DNA from: Cafeteria roenbergensis
Lineage: Eukaryota; Sar; Bigyra; Bicosoecida; Cafeteriaceae
DNA length: 64,000 nucleotides
Direction: 5' to 3'
Assembly (NCBI GenBank): GCA_008330645.1
Contig: VLTN01000080.1
Location: forward strand, 62,001 to 126,000
Shown here: positions 11,901-23,500 of the stretch, piece by piece
Layout: every line of letters begins with the position of its first letter
How positions within the stretch are numbered: position 1 is the stretch's first letter
Notes under the pieces: model-generated
Told to the model about the DNA's origin: nothing
The model's database searches: none
The model's input: only the letters and a program-made list of their open reading frames with translations
Program-made: the position numbers and the translations under genes

Positions 11901-14510
11901 GCGCCTCCGCCAGACGCTCCTCCAGCGCGCCCACTGCCTCCGCCTCAGTTGCCAGGGCGACGAGGGGGGACCCGTTCACGCTCCGCAACCCAGCCCTGCC
12001 TCTTGGGGCGCGGGACGACGCGGAGGGCACGGAGGGGTCGGCAGAGCCGCCGACGGCCGGAGGGACCGATGGAAGGAGTGTGCTATCCGGCGTGCTGACG
12101 AGACATGCCCCCGCCACGAGCAGACACCTCGGCTTGGCGTGACCCTGCCGGCAGAGTTGCGATGCGAGGCACGACACGACGACCCGCCTCAGCGCCGGAG
12201 CCGTCGCAGAGGTGAGCAGCCTCGCAGCAGACGCAGCAAGAACGCTCTCCGCAGCGGCGGCCGCAGCGGCGCGAGACGACCCGCCCCCGCCGCTGCGGCC
12301 GCCGCCTCCACGGCCACCCAGCTCCCCGCTGCGGCCCCGCCGCCTCGCTGAGCCCCCACCCACCCCCACGCCGCACTGTACCAGACAGAGGGCTATCTGG
12401 CTTTGCAGCGCGGTTTCGCGGGTTCCGCACGCCGTCCATTGGGCGACAACACTTGGCTGGGAGTCCGAGCTGGCACGACCAGCTCGCCCGAGCGCGCCAG
12501 CGCCGGCAGCAGCAGCGCCAGCAGCAGCTGCCGCGCCAACCGCATCCGCAGTTGCAGTTGCAGTTGCAGTTGAAAACGACGTCGTCGCCAGCCCGTGCGC
12601 CTGCTCCGGACGACAAGCGGCGCGCTCCAAGTTCGTTCCCCGCCACGCGAAACCGCTGAGAATGTGCTGCAGGCAAGCTCGGATGCAGCTTGCTGCGGCG
12701 GCGGAAGGGTCCCCAGCAAGGCCGCGGGAGAGAAGGAGGCGCGAAACCGCCAGCCTTTTGCACAGCAGAGCTGCGCAGATGTCTGATGACGCGGTCGGCG
12801 TCAGGAGGGGCCTGGCGGGCAGCGCGGGCGGCGGCGCCACGGGCGGAAAGCCCTCCTCGGCCGATCCGAGGAGGCAGTTGAAGAGCAGCGCCTGCACACA
12901 GGGCCTGGCGGCAGCCAGCTGGGCGTGACGGGCGACGAGGCGCTGCAGTGTTCTGAGGCACGTGTACTGCGGAGGAGGGCGCGGGGTCAGCTGGGTCGAG
13001 CGGCCAAAAGCGTCGTGGGCGGGAGCCGAGCCGTCCGCGGCGGCGCAGCAAGGGCTGCTGCATTGAACCAGATCGAAACCGCCGGCGCGCCTGTGGCAGG
13101 CCAGAGAGCTGCGGCTGCCCCCGGCGGCTGCCCCCGGCTGCTGCCCCCGGCGGCTGCCCCCGGCGGCTGCCCTCGGCTGCTGCCCCCTGGCTGCTACCCC
13201 CGGCTGCTGCCCCCGGCTGCTGCCCCCGGCTGCTGCCCCCGGCTGCTGCCCCCGGCTGCTGCCCCCGGCGGCTGCCCCCGGCTGCTGCCCCCGGCTGCTG
13301 CCCCCGGCTGCTGCCCCCGGCTGCTGCCCCCGGCTGCTGCCCCCGGCTGCTGCCCCCGGCTGCTGCCCTTTCATAAGGGTCGTGCCGTCCCGCCGCCCAC
13401 GCGCTCGCCGTTGAGGGCATGCCATGGCGCTGAGCAGAGCTTGACTCACTTCAAGGCAGGCGGCTGCCGCCACTGATGCAATGTGCGCTGTCGATCCGGC
13501 CTTCCACCGGGCCGAGGCGGCGGCCGCAGCGCTGGCGCGGTCGTCCGGCGCGGCGGCGGCAGCATGCTTGTGCGACGGCTCACGGGCCCACACCGCCCCG
13601 GCATCCTGCGCACAAGCCGGGAAGAGGACCAACGCGACGGGCGGTGCGGCGCCGAATCTGCCGCTCTTGCTCCTGCTGCCGCTGCTGCTGCTGCTGCTCG
13701 CGCGCTGGCCAGAGTCCACCCTGGCTGATGCTGCATGCGGCTGGGCCAGAGCTGCTGCGGCCGCGCGGGCGTCGCAGGCAGCAAGCACCAGGTCATCAAA
13801 AAGGGCCGGGGCGTGCTCAGTGTCGTGGCCTGCCACCACTTGAGCCAGCGTGCTGACTGCGTCCGTGGCTGCGGAATGAACGTCGGCTCCAGCACTGCCC
13901 AAGTCCGCGCCACCAAACCACACGGCGAGCCGAAGCAGCCGCACAATCCACGGGGAGACCTGCAAAACGCAGGGGCAGTGGCTCGTGAGGCAAGTCGCGC
14001 AAACGCAGGCGGGCGCAAGACCGGGGCAAAAGCCTCGCCCAGCAAACTCAAATGGCTTGCCCGACCCAAGCTCACTGCCGTCAAGCTCCCGAGCCCGAAC
14101 ACCGACACGCTGTCGCTGAAGGCGACTCCCCGCGCAGTCTCTGTGAGCACTCTCGCCACCAGCGCAGCCTGCTGCGGCGTCAAAGCGCCTGGGCCGCCGG
14201 CGTCAATTGCTCTGTGGGCCGCGCCCAGCACGCCCCGCACTGTCGCTTCGAGGTGCCTCTGGTTCTCCTCGACGCCCGGGCCAGCCGGCTGAACAAGCTG
14301 CGCCAGCAGCCCGGGCGTCAGCATGCCCAGCCCCGCATGGGCGGACTGCATGGTGTGCTGGCACACAGCAAGCGCTGCCGGCAGAGCTGCGGCACGTCCG
14401 GCGGCGTTGTCGACAGTCGCAGCGTGCACGCCGTGCGAAAGGCAGCCGCTCGCCTCGCCACGGGCCGGCATCCGGCTCGCTTCGGCCACTTTCCACGCTC
14501 TCTCCTCCAT
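1..14510 (-). CDS. ATR: Giant ATR/Mec1-like PI3K-related checkpoint kinase, N-terminal part (3' end off window)
   Basis: ATR-type kinases sense RPA-coated single-stranded DNA in the nucleus. Only the helical-repeat half is here. ATG at 14510 follows an in-frame TGA. Exon 1 is 14510-14076 and a 116-nt GTGAGC...CAG intron (14075-13960) is phase 0. One frame then stays stop-free from 13959 to base 1, giving about 4,800 residues. Three blocks match my memory of human ATR: a UME-like region (residues ~3630-3735, DNA ~3510-3190); LCGRCIGLLGAVDPARLD at ~4247 (human LCGECLGELGAIDPGRLD); and FAAWACSW at ~4675 (human FAEWSASW), followed by a stretch ending SAEIRGEMVEVL (human YAEIMAVL). Human ATR reaches that point near residue 1,440, so this copy is about three times longer, padded with poly-Ala, poly-Gly, poly-Ser and Gln/Gly-rich inserts. 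FAT, kinase and FATC domains would lie to the left. The frame between 397 and 700 is uncertain (see findings). Confidence 0.75.
641..670. repeat. (GCC)10 trinucleotide run inside the ATR-like exon
   Basis: Ten perfect GCC triplets. On the coding minus strand the main open frame reads poly-Ala; the neighbouring frame reads poly-Arg. Slippage here could change length, and it sits beside the stretch where the reading frame is doubtful. Confidence 0.9.
2375..2400. repeat. (CTG/CAG)n run coding poly-Ser
   Basis: A CTG-type run on the plus strand, read as AGC codons in the ATR-like frame. It begins a Ser/Asn/Gly-rich linker between helical blocks. Confidence 0.85.
5889..5945. repeat. (CCG)n-(CTG)n compound run coding Ser/Gly tract
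   Basis: About 16 CCG-type triplets followed by CTG triplets. In the ATR-like frame on the minus strand this reads a few Ser and then a long poly-Gly tract. Confidence 0.85.
8689..8750. repeat. (CCACCG)n then (GTCGCT)n hexamer runs coding Gly and Asp/Ser tracts
   Basis: Two adjoining hexanucleotide repeats. On the minus strand in the ATR-like frame they read alternating Ser-Asp followed by poly-Gly, a typical low-complexity linker. Confidence 0.85.
13115..13371. repeat. 13-bp minisatellite (CCCCGGCTGCTGC-type), about 20 units
   Basis: Tandem 13-mers, mostly identical, with a CCCCGGCGGCTGC variant. Because 13 is not a multiple of 3, each 39-bp triple reads a 13-residue Ala/Gly/Ser/Arg/Gln/Pro repeat in every frame. 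The ATR-like frame stays open through it. The tract is bounded by a GTGAGT at 13449 and a pyrimidine-rich CAG at 12967, exactly 483 nt apart (a multiple of 3), so it could be removed as a phase-0 intron or retained as coding sequence. Confidence 0.85.
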
Positions 14511-14533
14511 CGTCTCCCCGGCGCCCCGTCACG
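14511..14533. promoter_or_regulatory. Shared divergent spacer between two start codons
   Basis: These 23 bases separate the start codon of the minus-strand ATR-like gene (ATG at 14510) from that of the plus-strand EGF/solenoid gene (ATG at 14534). No TATA box is visible; the stretch is C-rich. If both starts are right, each 5' leader must overlap the first exon of the other gene. The promoter itself cannot be delimited by eye. Confidence 0.4.
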
Positions 14534-17500
14534 ATGCGGCGGCCGCCAGCTGCGTTGCTCGGTGAGCTGCCCGGCGGCGCTCGCGCCCAACGGAGCCCCA
14601 GGGCGACAGCAAGCGCCGGCCCCTGCGCCCCGCGAGCTCCGGCACGGGGTGCGTGTGGAAGAGGGGCTAGTTTGCGCGCGGTCGCCCTGGTTCTCTGCCA
14701 GCGCCTGAGCGCGCCGGTTGTGGGCGGTGCATGTGGTCTGACCCAGCCCGCCCCTGAAACAACGCCGCCATGCCTCCCAGCCCCGCCACTGGGGCATGCC
14801 GCCCAGCACAGGCCGCCAGCTCGCACCTGGTGCGCGCGATGGCTGCTCGCTGAGTGGGCCTCGTGTTCGCACCGGGCCACTGCTGCGCGCTCGCCAGGGG
14901 CTGTTGCCTTTTCCGCGGGCCGACCAACAGCAGCCGGCCAAGTGCCCTGCGCACACCACGACGCGCGGCTTCCCGCCTCCTGGGACCGCAGCAGCCCTTC
15001 CCTGCCATCCACGCCTCGCTTCTTCGTGCCCCTTCCCCCCCCGTCCCCACCCCCGGTCCCCCCTCCCCCAACCCTTTTTTGCGTTCCCGCAGGGCGAGCC
15101 TGGCTGACGCTCGGCGTGGCCATGCTTGCCGCTGGCCCCGCCTTGGCGCAGTGCCCGGACCGCTGCAATGGCAATGGTGACTGCACCACGGATAGTCTTT
15201 GCAGCTGCTTCCCGGGCTGGACAGGCCCGTCATGCAGGCTCCGCGTTTGCCCCTCGGGCCCCGCTTGGGTGGCCAAGACCAGCTCTGCAGGTGCCACCGC
15301 CAGCACCTCCGCTGAGCGACCCGTCCTTGAGTGCTCCAACGCGGGCACATGCGACCGCCAGGCGGGCCTATGCCGCTGCTTTGCGGGGTTCACCGGCCCC
15401 GTTTGCGAGAGGACCGACTGCCCCAACAAGTGCTCGTCCAGGGGCCAGTGCCTCACAATCGAAGGCATCAACAGGATTTACGGCAGCGACGCGTCCCCCG
15501 GCGAAACCGGCGATGGGGCTGTCCTTCCCTTTGTAGGATGGGAGGCGAACAGACTCAGCTCTTGCTTCTGCGACCGCGGCTACTCTGGGCCCGACTGCAG
15601 CCAGCAGCTGTGCCAGCGCGGCGATGACCCTCGCACTCGTTACCAGCAAGACCGCACCGTCGTCATCACGACGGGGGTGTCTGGCTCGGACGCGCGCCTC
15701 GGCGGCGGGTTTAACTTGCGGTTCCTAGGACAGTCGAGCACCGACGTGCTTCCGGCTGGAGCCACCGCGGCTCAAGCGGAGGCCGCATGGGCGACCGTGG
15801 GCGGAATCGGGGGTGCTTCCTGCTCCAGGCAATCCTTCAACGAAACAACGTTTGCCGCAACGTACGTGTGCCGCCTTCACTTTGCTCGCGAGGCTGCGGC
15901 GAACAACGTTCTCGAGCATCAGGGCAACCCGGACTTGACCCAGTTCAGCTGTGACGCCAGGCCCGCTGCTGCAGCCACGGCTGCCAACGTGACCTGCTTG
16001 ATTTCCAACCACAACAACAACCTGACAATGGTGAATGGCACCACAAAGGGCGACCTTGGCAACACTGCTGGCATCGGCTCCTCCACGTCCGAAGGCAGGG
16101 TGTACGGAGCTGTTGACCTCGAGCTGCGCATCCTGAACGACACTTCGGTGCCAAACACCTTCGTGTTTGGCCCACTCAGCAGAGTGGACGACTCCGTTGA
16201 GTATCCCATCGATTCAGCAGCGCCAATGACCGTTTCCGCGCTCGACGGCAATGTCACCGTCCAGGTACAGTTTGCATCGGCTGTTGGCCACACCGCAGGC
16301 GCCCGCTGGGTGCTGCAAGTGGGAAACACGTCCAAGTTCCACGTCGTCTCCTATCCAGGCACCAAGGAGCACATTGCTTGCAGTGGCAACGGCGTGTGCA
16401 ATCAGGGTGTTTGTACGTGCTTTGGCCTGTCAACCGGCGGTGCCTGCCAGGTTGTGCCGTCTGCAGAGCTCTTTGGTGCGGACGAGCCCTACTTGAATGT
16501 GTTCATCGCCAACCCTTCGTACAAGGGCAACGCATTCGTCGTGGAAACGCTTCGGGACGAGTCTCCGGACTTCAACTTCTTCATGGCCATCGCCAACCAG
16601 AACACGTTGTTTCGAGTCGACGGCACGGGGATGGTGTGGAGCGACTCAGCGTCCATTCAGCGCAGGACGACAACGAAGTTCCTCACTGTCACCAACGGCG
16701 CCACCATCACGTCCGGGGGGCTCAGGATCGAGGCGGCGGGTCAGACCATTGCCAGCGGCGGCCTGAGCGTCAAGGACGATAGCACGCAGCTGGAAACCAT
16801 GCAGCCGCTGAGCCCTGCGCTTGTTGTCAATTCGACGGCGGACTTCCGAAGCTCTGCCCTCGCGATCCTCTCCGTGGCTGAACGGCCAAACACAACGTTT
16901 TCGTTCCTCTCCGTCCTCACGCGGCATCAGGACGAAATCTTCAGCATCGCTGGCAATGGCCGGCTGACCCTCTCCGGCCCAGACGTCGTGAACAACGAGG
17001 GTGGGCTGGATGTTCAGCTTGGAGGCGCAACTGTGGTGGGTGGAATCCAAGTGCCCACAGTTGGGATCACGTCTGCGGGGGCGATTTTGCTGCAGGAAAA
17101 CACTCCGGCGAATGACCTGCTGACTGTCAGCAATCCCAATGCAACCTACTCTGCCGGAGCTCTTGTGACGCTCACAACGGCCACCCCGGCGTCGGCAGCG
17201 GACTTTTGGTTTGTCCAGGCGCGTGCTGCTGGCTCGGATGTCTTCGAGGTGTCAGGCAACGGGCTGGTGACGATCCACCGCGGCGGCATGGACATTCTGG
17301 CTGGCGGAGCCAACGTCTCCGGAGCAACGGTGCTGCACAACAGCCTCACAGTGCTAGCAGGCGGGGCAAGCGTGGCAGGCGGGCTTTCTGTGAGCGGAAG
17401 CGCGACCATTGCGTCCAACGAAGACACGACTCCTATTCTGGACATTGAGGCGTCAACTTCGACGTTCATTAGCGACGTGCTTCGCATTGGCGCGCAGGCG

Positions 17501-20500
17501 AAGACGAACTTGTCCACCGACTACAATTTGATCCATGCCGTGGGGTCCAACTTCACCGTGTTCCGGGTTCAGGGTGATGGGTCCACGTACATTGGAGCCG
17601 GCGTTCAATCCAGCGTGTACTTCAATGCAACGATTCAGGGCGAGATACCGCTCCGCTTTGGCGGACCTGAAGGTGACAACGACACGGCAACGCTCGCATT
17701 GCACGTGAACGATTTGAGCGTGGATCGGGACATTTACGTTCCGGACGCATCGGGGGTGATGGCAGTCATCGACTTCGCAGACTTCGCCAACCCATCGCCA
17801 GGGCGCGTGATCTACACTTCTGACAACGGCGGCAAGCTGGTGAGCTCTCCGTATTTCTTCTTCAATGAGACGGTGTCGTACCTCACAACGACTGACTACA
17901 TCGCAATCTCGGCCGGCTCCAGTGCGCCCCTGACTCTCTCTGGCGGGCATGTCGTCTTGCAAGCTAAAGAGACCAGCTCTGGAGGCGGACACGTCTCTCT
18001 CACAGCAGGACCTTCCACAAGCCTCACCGAATCTGGCGGATCAGTGATGATCGCATCGGGAGCCGGCAGCTCGTCCTCCACGGGCAACGTGGCTGTGCAC
18101 TCCGCAGATGCCGTTTCAGCTGGTGTAACTGGCTGGATTGAGCTTGCAACGGGAGACTCGGCTGCAGACGACAGTGGGGCCATCTCCGTGAAATCGGGAG
18201 CCTCAACCACAGCCAACTCTGGCGTGGTCATGATCGTTTCCGGAAGCGCAGCAGCAGGGACTTCCGGTGGTGTTCAGCTAACCTCGGGACCAGGGGACGC
18301 ATCGGGAACGGCAACCATATCATCTGGCGCTGGATCAACAGGAAGCGGTGCCACGGTAGTGAAAACAGGCGACGTATCGGGTGGAACGTCAGGGACGGTG
18401 ACTGTGTCGACGGGCGCGGGCACGGCGGGCACTGGCGCGCTCACTGTGGCGACTGGCGCGGCCAGCGGTGGTCCGTCGGGGGCGCTCGCGCTGTCGAGTG
18501 GCGGCGGCACGACCGGCACCGGGGGCGTGACGGTGGCCAGTGGCGATGCGTCGGCGGGTGTGTCGGGAGGCGCCACGGTGACCACGGGCACGGGTACCAC
18601 GTCGTCGGGCACGCTGACGCTGACGACGGGCGCGGGCGGCAGCTCGTCGTCGGGCACGGCGACGCTGTCGTCCGGGTCTGTGAGCGGCGGCACGTCGGGC
18701 ACGGTGACTGTTTCGTCTGGTGACGGGACTGGCGGCGGGGCCGGCGCCGTGGTGGTCAAGGCTGGCGGTGCCGACACTGGCGCAGGGGCGGCCGTGAGCG
18801 TGGTGGGCGGCGCGTCGTCGGGCGGCCTGGGAGGGCCAGCGAGCCTGGTTGGCGGCGCGACGACCAACGCGGCTACGGCGGGCGGGTCCGTGAGCGTGCT
18901 GAGCGGAGTGGGCACGTCGGCGTCTGGCACGGTTGTGTTGGCGTCCGCGGACGGGGCCGGCGCGGTCAACTCCGGGTGGGTGCTGCTGACCTCGGGCGAC
19001 TCGGCGAGCGGCACGGCTGGCACGGTGTCCGTGTCGTCTGGCACTGCGGGCACGTCGAGCGGGAACGTGGTCGCGGACACGGGTGCGGGCTCGGCGTCGT
19101 CGGGCACGCTGACGCTGACGACGGGCGCGGGCGGCAGCTCGTCGTCGGGCGCGGCGACGCTGTCGTCCGGGTCTGTGAGCGGCGGCACGTCGGGCATGGT
19201 GACTGTTTCGTCTGGTGATGGGACTGGCGGCGGGGCCGGCGCCGTGGTGGTCAAGGCTGGCGGTGCCGACACTGGCGCAGGGGCGGCCGTGAGTGTGGTG
19301 GGCGGCGCGTCGTCGGGCGGCCTGGGAGGGCCAGCGAGCCTGGTTGGCGGCGCGACGACCAACGCGGCTACGGCGGGCGGGTCCGTGAGCGTGCTGAGCG
19401 GAGTGGGCACGTCGGCGTCGGGCACGGTTGTGTTGGCGTCCGCGGACGGGGCCGGCGCGGTCAACTCCGGGTGGGTGCTGCTGACCTCGGGCGACTCGGC
19501 GAGCGGCACGGCTGGCACGGTGTCCGTGTCGTCTGGCACTGCGGGCACGTCGAGCGGGAACGTGGTCGCGGACACGGGTGCGGGCTCGGCGTCGTCGGGC
19601 ACGCTGACGCTGACGACGGGCGCGGGCGGCAGCTCGTCGTCGGGCGCGGCGACGCTGTCGTCCGGGTCTGTGAGCGGCGGCACGTCGGGCACGGTGACTG
19701 TGTCGTCGGGCGCGGGCACGGCGGGCACTGGCGCGCTCACTGTGGCGACTGGCACGGCCAGCGGTGGTCCGTCGGGGGCGCTCGCGCTGTCGAGTGGCGG
19801 CGGCACGACCGGCACCGGGGGCGTGACGGTGGCCAGTGGCGATGCGTCGGCGGGTGTGTCGGGAGGCGCCACGGTGACCACGGGCACGGGTACCACGTCG
19901 TCGGGCGCCCTGACGCTGACGACGGGCGCGGGCGGCAGCTCGTCGTCGGGCACGGCGACGCTGTCGTCCGGGTCTGTGAGCGGCGGCACGTCGGGGACGG
20001 TGACTGTTTCGTCTGGTGACGGGACTGGCGGCGGGGCCGGCGCCGTGGTGGTCAAGGCTGGCGGTGCCGACACTGGCGCAGGGGCGGCCGTGAGTGTGGT
20101 GGGCGGCGCGTCGTCGGGCGGCCTGGGAGGGCCAGCGAGCCTGGTTGGCGGCGCGACGACCAACGCGGCTACGGCGGGCGGGTCCGTGAGCGTGCTGAGC
20201 GGAGTGGGCACGTCGGCGTCTGGGCACGGTTGTGTTGGCGTCCGCGGACGGGGCCGGCGCGGTCAACTCCGGGTGGGTGCTGCTGACCTCGGGCGACTCG
20301 GCGAGCGGCACGGCTGGCACGGTGTCCGTGTCGTCTGGCACTGCGGGCACGTCGAGCGGGAACGTGGTCGCGGACACGGGTGCGGGCTCGGCGTCGTCGG
20401 GCACGCTGACGCTGACGACGGGCGCGGGCGGCAGCTCGTCGTCGGGCGCGGCGACGCTGTCGTCCGGGTCTGTGAGCGGCGGCACGTCGGGGACGGTGAC

Positions 20501-23500
20501 TGTGTCGTCTGGTGACGGGACTGGCGGCGGGGCCGGCGCCGTGGTGGTCAAGGCTGGCGGTGCCGACACTGGCGCAGGGGCGGCCGTGAGCGTGGTGGGC
20601 GGCGCGTCGTCGGGCGGCCTGGGAGGGCCAGCGAGCCTGGTTGGCGGCGCGACGACCAACGCGGCTACGGCGGGCGGGTCCGTGAGCGTGCTGAGCGGAG
20701 TGGGCACGTCGGCGTCGGGCACGGTTGTGTTGGCGTCCGCGGACGGGGCCGGCGCGGTCAACTCCGGGTGGGTGCTGCTGACCTCGGGCGACTCGGCGAG
20801 CGGCACGGCTGGCACGGTGTCCGTGTCGTCTGGCACTGCGGGCACGTCGAGCGGGAACGTGGTCGCGGACACGGGTGCGGGCTCGGCGTCGTCGGGCACG
20901 CTGACGCTGACGACGGGCGCGGGCGGCAGCTCGTCGTCGGGCGCGGCGACGCTGTCGTCCGGGTCTGTGAGCGGCGGCACGTCGGGGATGGTGACTGTGT
21001 CGTCTGGTGATGGGACTGGCGGCGGGGCCGGCGCCGTGGTGGTCAAGGCTGGCGGTGCCGACACTGGCGCAGGGGCGGCCGTGAGCGTGGTGGGCGGCGC
21101 GTCGTCGGGCGGCCTGGGAGGGCCAGCGAGCCTGGTTGGCGGCGCGACGACCAACGCGGCTACGGCGGGCGGGTCCGTGAGCGTGCTGAGCGGAGTGGGC
21201 ACGTCAGCGTCGGGCACGGTTGTGTTGGCGTCCGCGGACGGGGCCGGCGCGGTCAACTCCGGGTGGGTGCTGCTGACCTCGGGCGACTCGGCGAGCGGCA
21301 CGGCTGGCACGGTGTCCGTGTCGTCTGGCACTGCGGGCACGTCGAGCGGGAACGTGGTCGCGGACACGGGTGCGGGCTCGGCGTCGTCGGGCACGCTGAC
21401 GCTGACGACGGGCGCGGGCGGCAGCTCGTCGTCGGGCGCGGCGACGCTGTCGTCCGGGTCTGTGAGCGGCGGCACGTCGGGCACGGTGACTGTGTCGACG
21501 GGCGCGGGCACGGCGGGCACTGGCGCGCTCACTGTGGCGACTGGCACGGCCAGCGGTGGTCCGTCGGGGGCGCTCGCGCTGTCGAGTGGCGGCGGCACGA
21601 CCGGCACCGGGGGCGTGACGGTGGCCAGTGGCGATGCGTCGGCGGGTGTGTCGGGGGGCGCCACGGTGACCACGGGCACGGGTACCACGTCGTCGGGCAC
21701 GCTGACGCTGACGACGGGCGCGGGCGGCAGCTCGTCGTCGGGCGCGGCGACGCTGTCGTCCGGGTCTGTGAGCGGCGGCACGTCGGGGATGGTGACTGTT
21801 TCGTCTGGTGATGGGACTGGCGGCGGGGCCGGCGCCGTGGTGGTCAAGGCTGGCGGTGCCGACACTGGCGCAGGGGCGGCCGTGAGCGTGGTGGGCGGCG
21901 CGTCGTCGGGCGGCCTGGGAGGGCCAGCGAGCCTGGTTGGCGGCGCGACGACCAACGCGGCTACGGCGGGCGGGTCCGTGAGCGTGCTGAGCGGAGTGGG
22001 CACGTCGGCGTCGGGCACGGTTGTGTTGGCGTCCGCGGACGGGGCCGGCGCGGTCAACTCCGGGTGGGTGCTGCTGACCTCGGGCGACTCGGCGAGCGGC
22101 ACGGCTGGCACGGTGTCCGTGTCGTCTGGCACTGCGGGCACGTCGAGCGGGAACGTGGTCGCGGACACGGGTGCGGGCTCGGCGTCGTCGGGCACGCTGA
22201 CGCTGACGACGGGCGCGGGCGGCAGCTCGTCGTCGGGCGCGGCGACGCTGTCGTCCGGGTCTGTGAGCGGCGGCACGTCGGGCACGGTGACTGTGTCGTC
22301 TGGTGATGGGACTGGCGGCGGGGCCGGCGCCGTGGTGGTCAAGGCTGGCGGTGCCGACACTGGCGCAGGGGCGGCCGTGAGTGTGGTGGGCGGCGCCTCG
22401 TCGTCGGCGGCCTGGGAGGGCCAGCGAGCCTGGTTGGCGGCGCGACGACCAACGCGGCTACGGCGGGCGGGTCCGTGAGCGTGCTGAGCGGAGTGGGCAC
22501 GTCGGCGTCTGGCACGGTTGTGTTGGCGTCCGCGGACGGGGCCGGCGCGGTCAACTCCGGGTGGGTGCTGCTGACCTCGGGCGACTCGGCGAGCGGCACG
22601 GCTGGCACGGTGTCCGTGTCGTCGGGCACTGCGGGCACGTCGAGCGGGAACGTGGTCGCGGACACGGGTGCGGGCTCGGCGTCGTCGGGCACGCTGACGC
22701 TGACGACGGGCGCGGGCGGCAGCTCGTCGTCGGGCGCGGCGACGCTGTCGTCCGGGTCTGTGAGCGGCGGCACGTCGGGCACGGTGACTGTGTCGTCGGG
22801 CGCGGGCACGGCGGGCACTGGCGCGCTCACTGTGGCGACTGGCACGGCCAGCGGTGGTCCGTCGGGGGCGCTCGCGCTGTCGAGTGGCGGCGGCACGACC
22901 GGCACCGGGGGCGTGACGGTGGCCAGTGGCGATGCGTCGGCGGGTGTGTCGGGGGGCGCCACGGTGACCACGGGCACGGGTACCACGTCGTCGGGCACGC
23001 TGACGCTGACGACGGGCGCGGGCGGCAGCTCGTCGTCGGGCGCGGCGACGCTGTCGTCCGGGTCTGTGAGCGGCGGCACGTCGGGCACGGTGACTGTGTC
23101 GTCTGGTGACGGGACTGGCGGCGGGGCCGGCGCCGTGGTGGTCAAGGCTGGCGGTGCCGACACTGGCGCAGGGGCGGCCGTGAGTGTGGTGGGCGGCGCG
23201 TCGTCGGGCGGCCTGGGAGGGCCAGCGAGCCTGGTTGGCGGCGCGACGACCAACGCGGCTACGGCGGGCGGGTCCGTGAGCGTGCTGAGCGGAGTGGGCA
23301 CGTCGGCGTCTGGCACGGTTGTGTTGGCGTCCGCGGACGGGGCCGGCGCGGTCAACTCCGGGTGGGTGCTGCTGACCTCGGGCGACTCGGCGAGCGGCAC
23401 GGCTGGCACGGTGTCCGTGTCGTCGGGCACTGCGGGCACGTCGAGCGGGAACGTGGTCGCGGACACGGGTGCGGGCTCGGCGTCGTCGGGCACGCTGACG

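Noticed and set aside
14207-15092. Upstream extension of the solenoid frame starting at 14207
   Set aside because: It would run antisense through the kinase exon 1 and through a long pyrimidine tract ending in CAG. The spliced start at 14534 gives a proper signal peptide.
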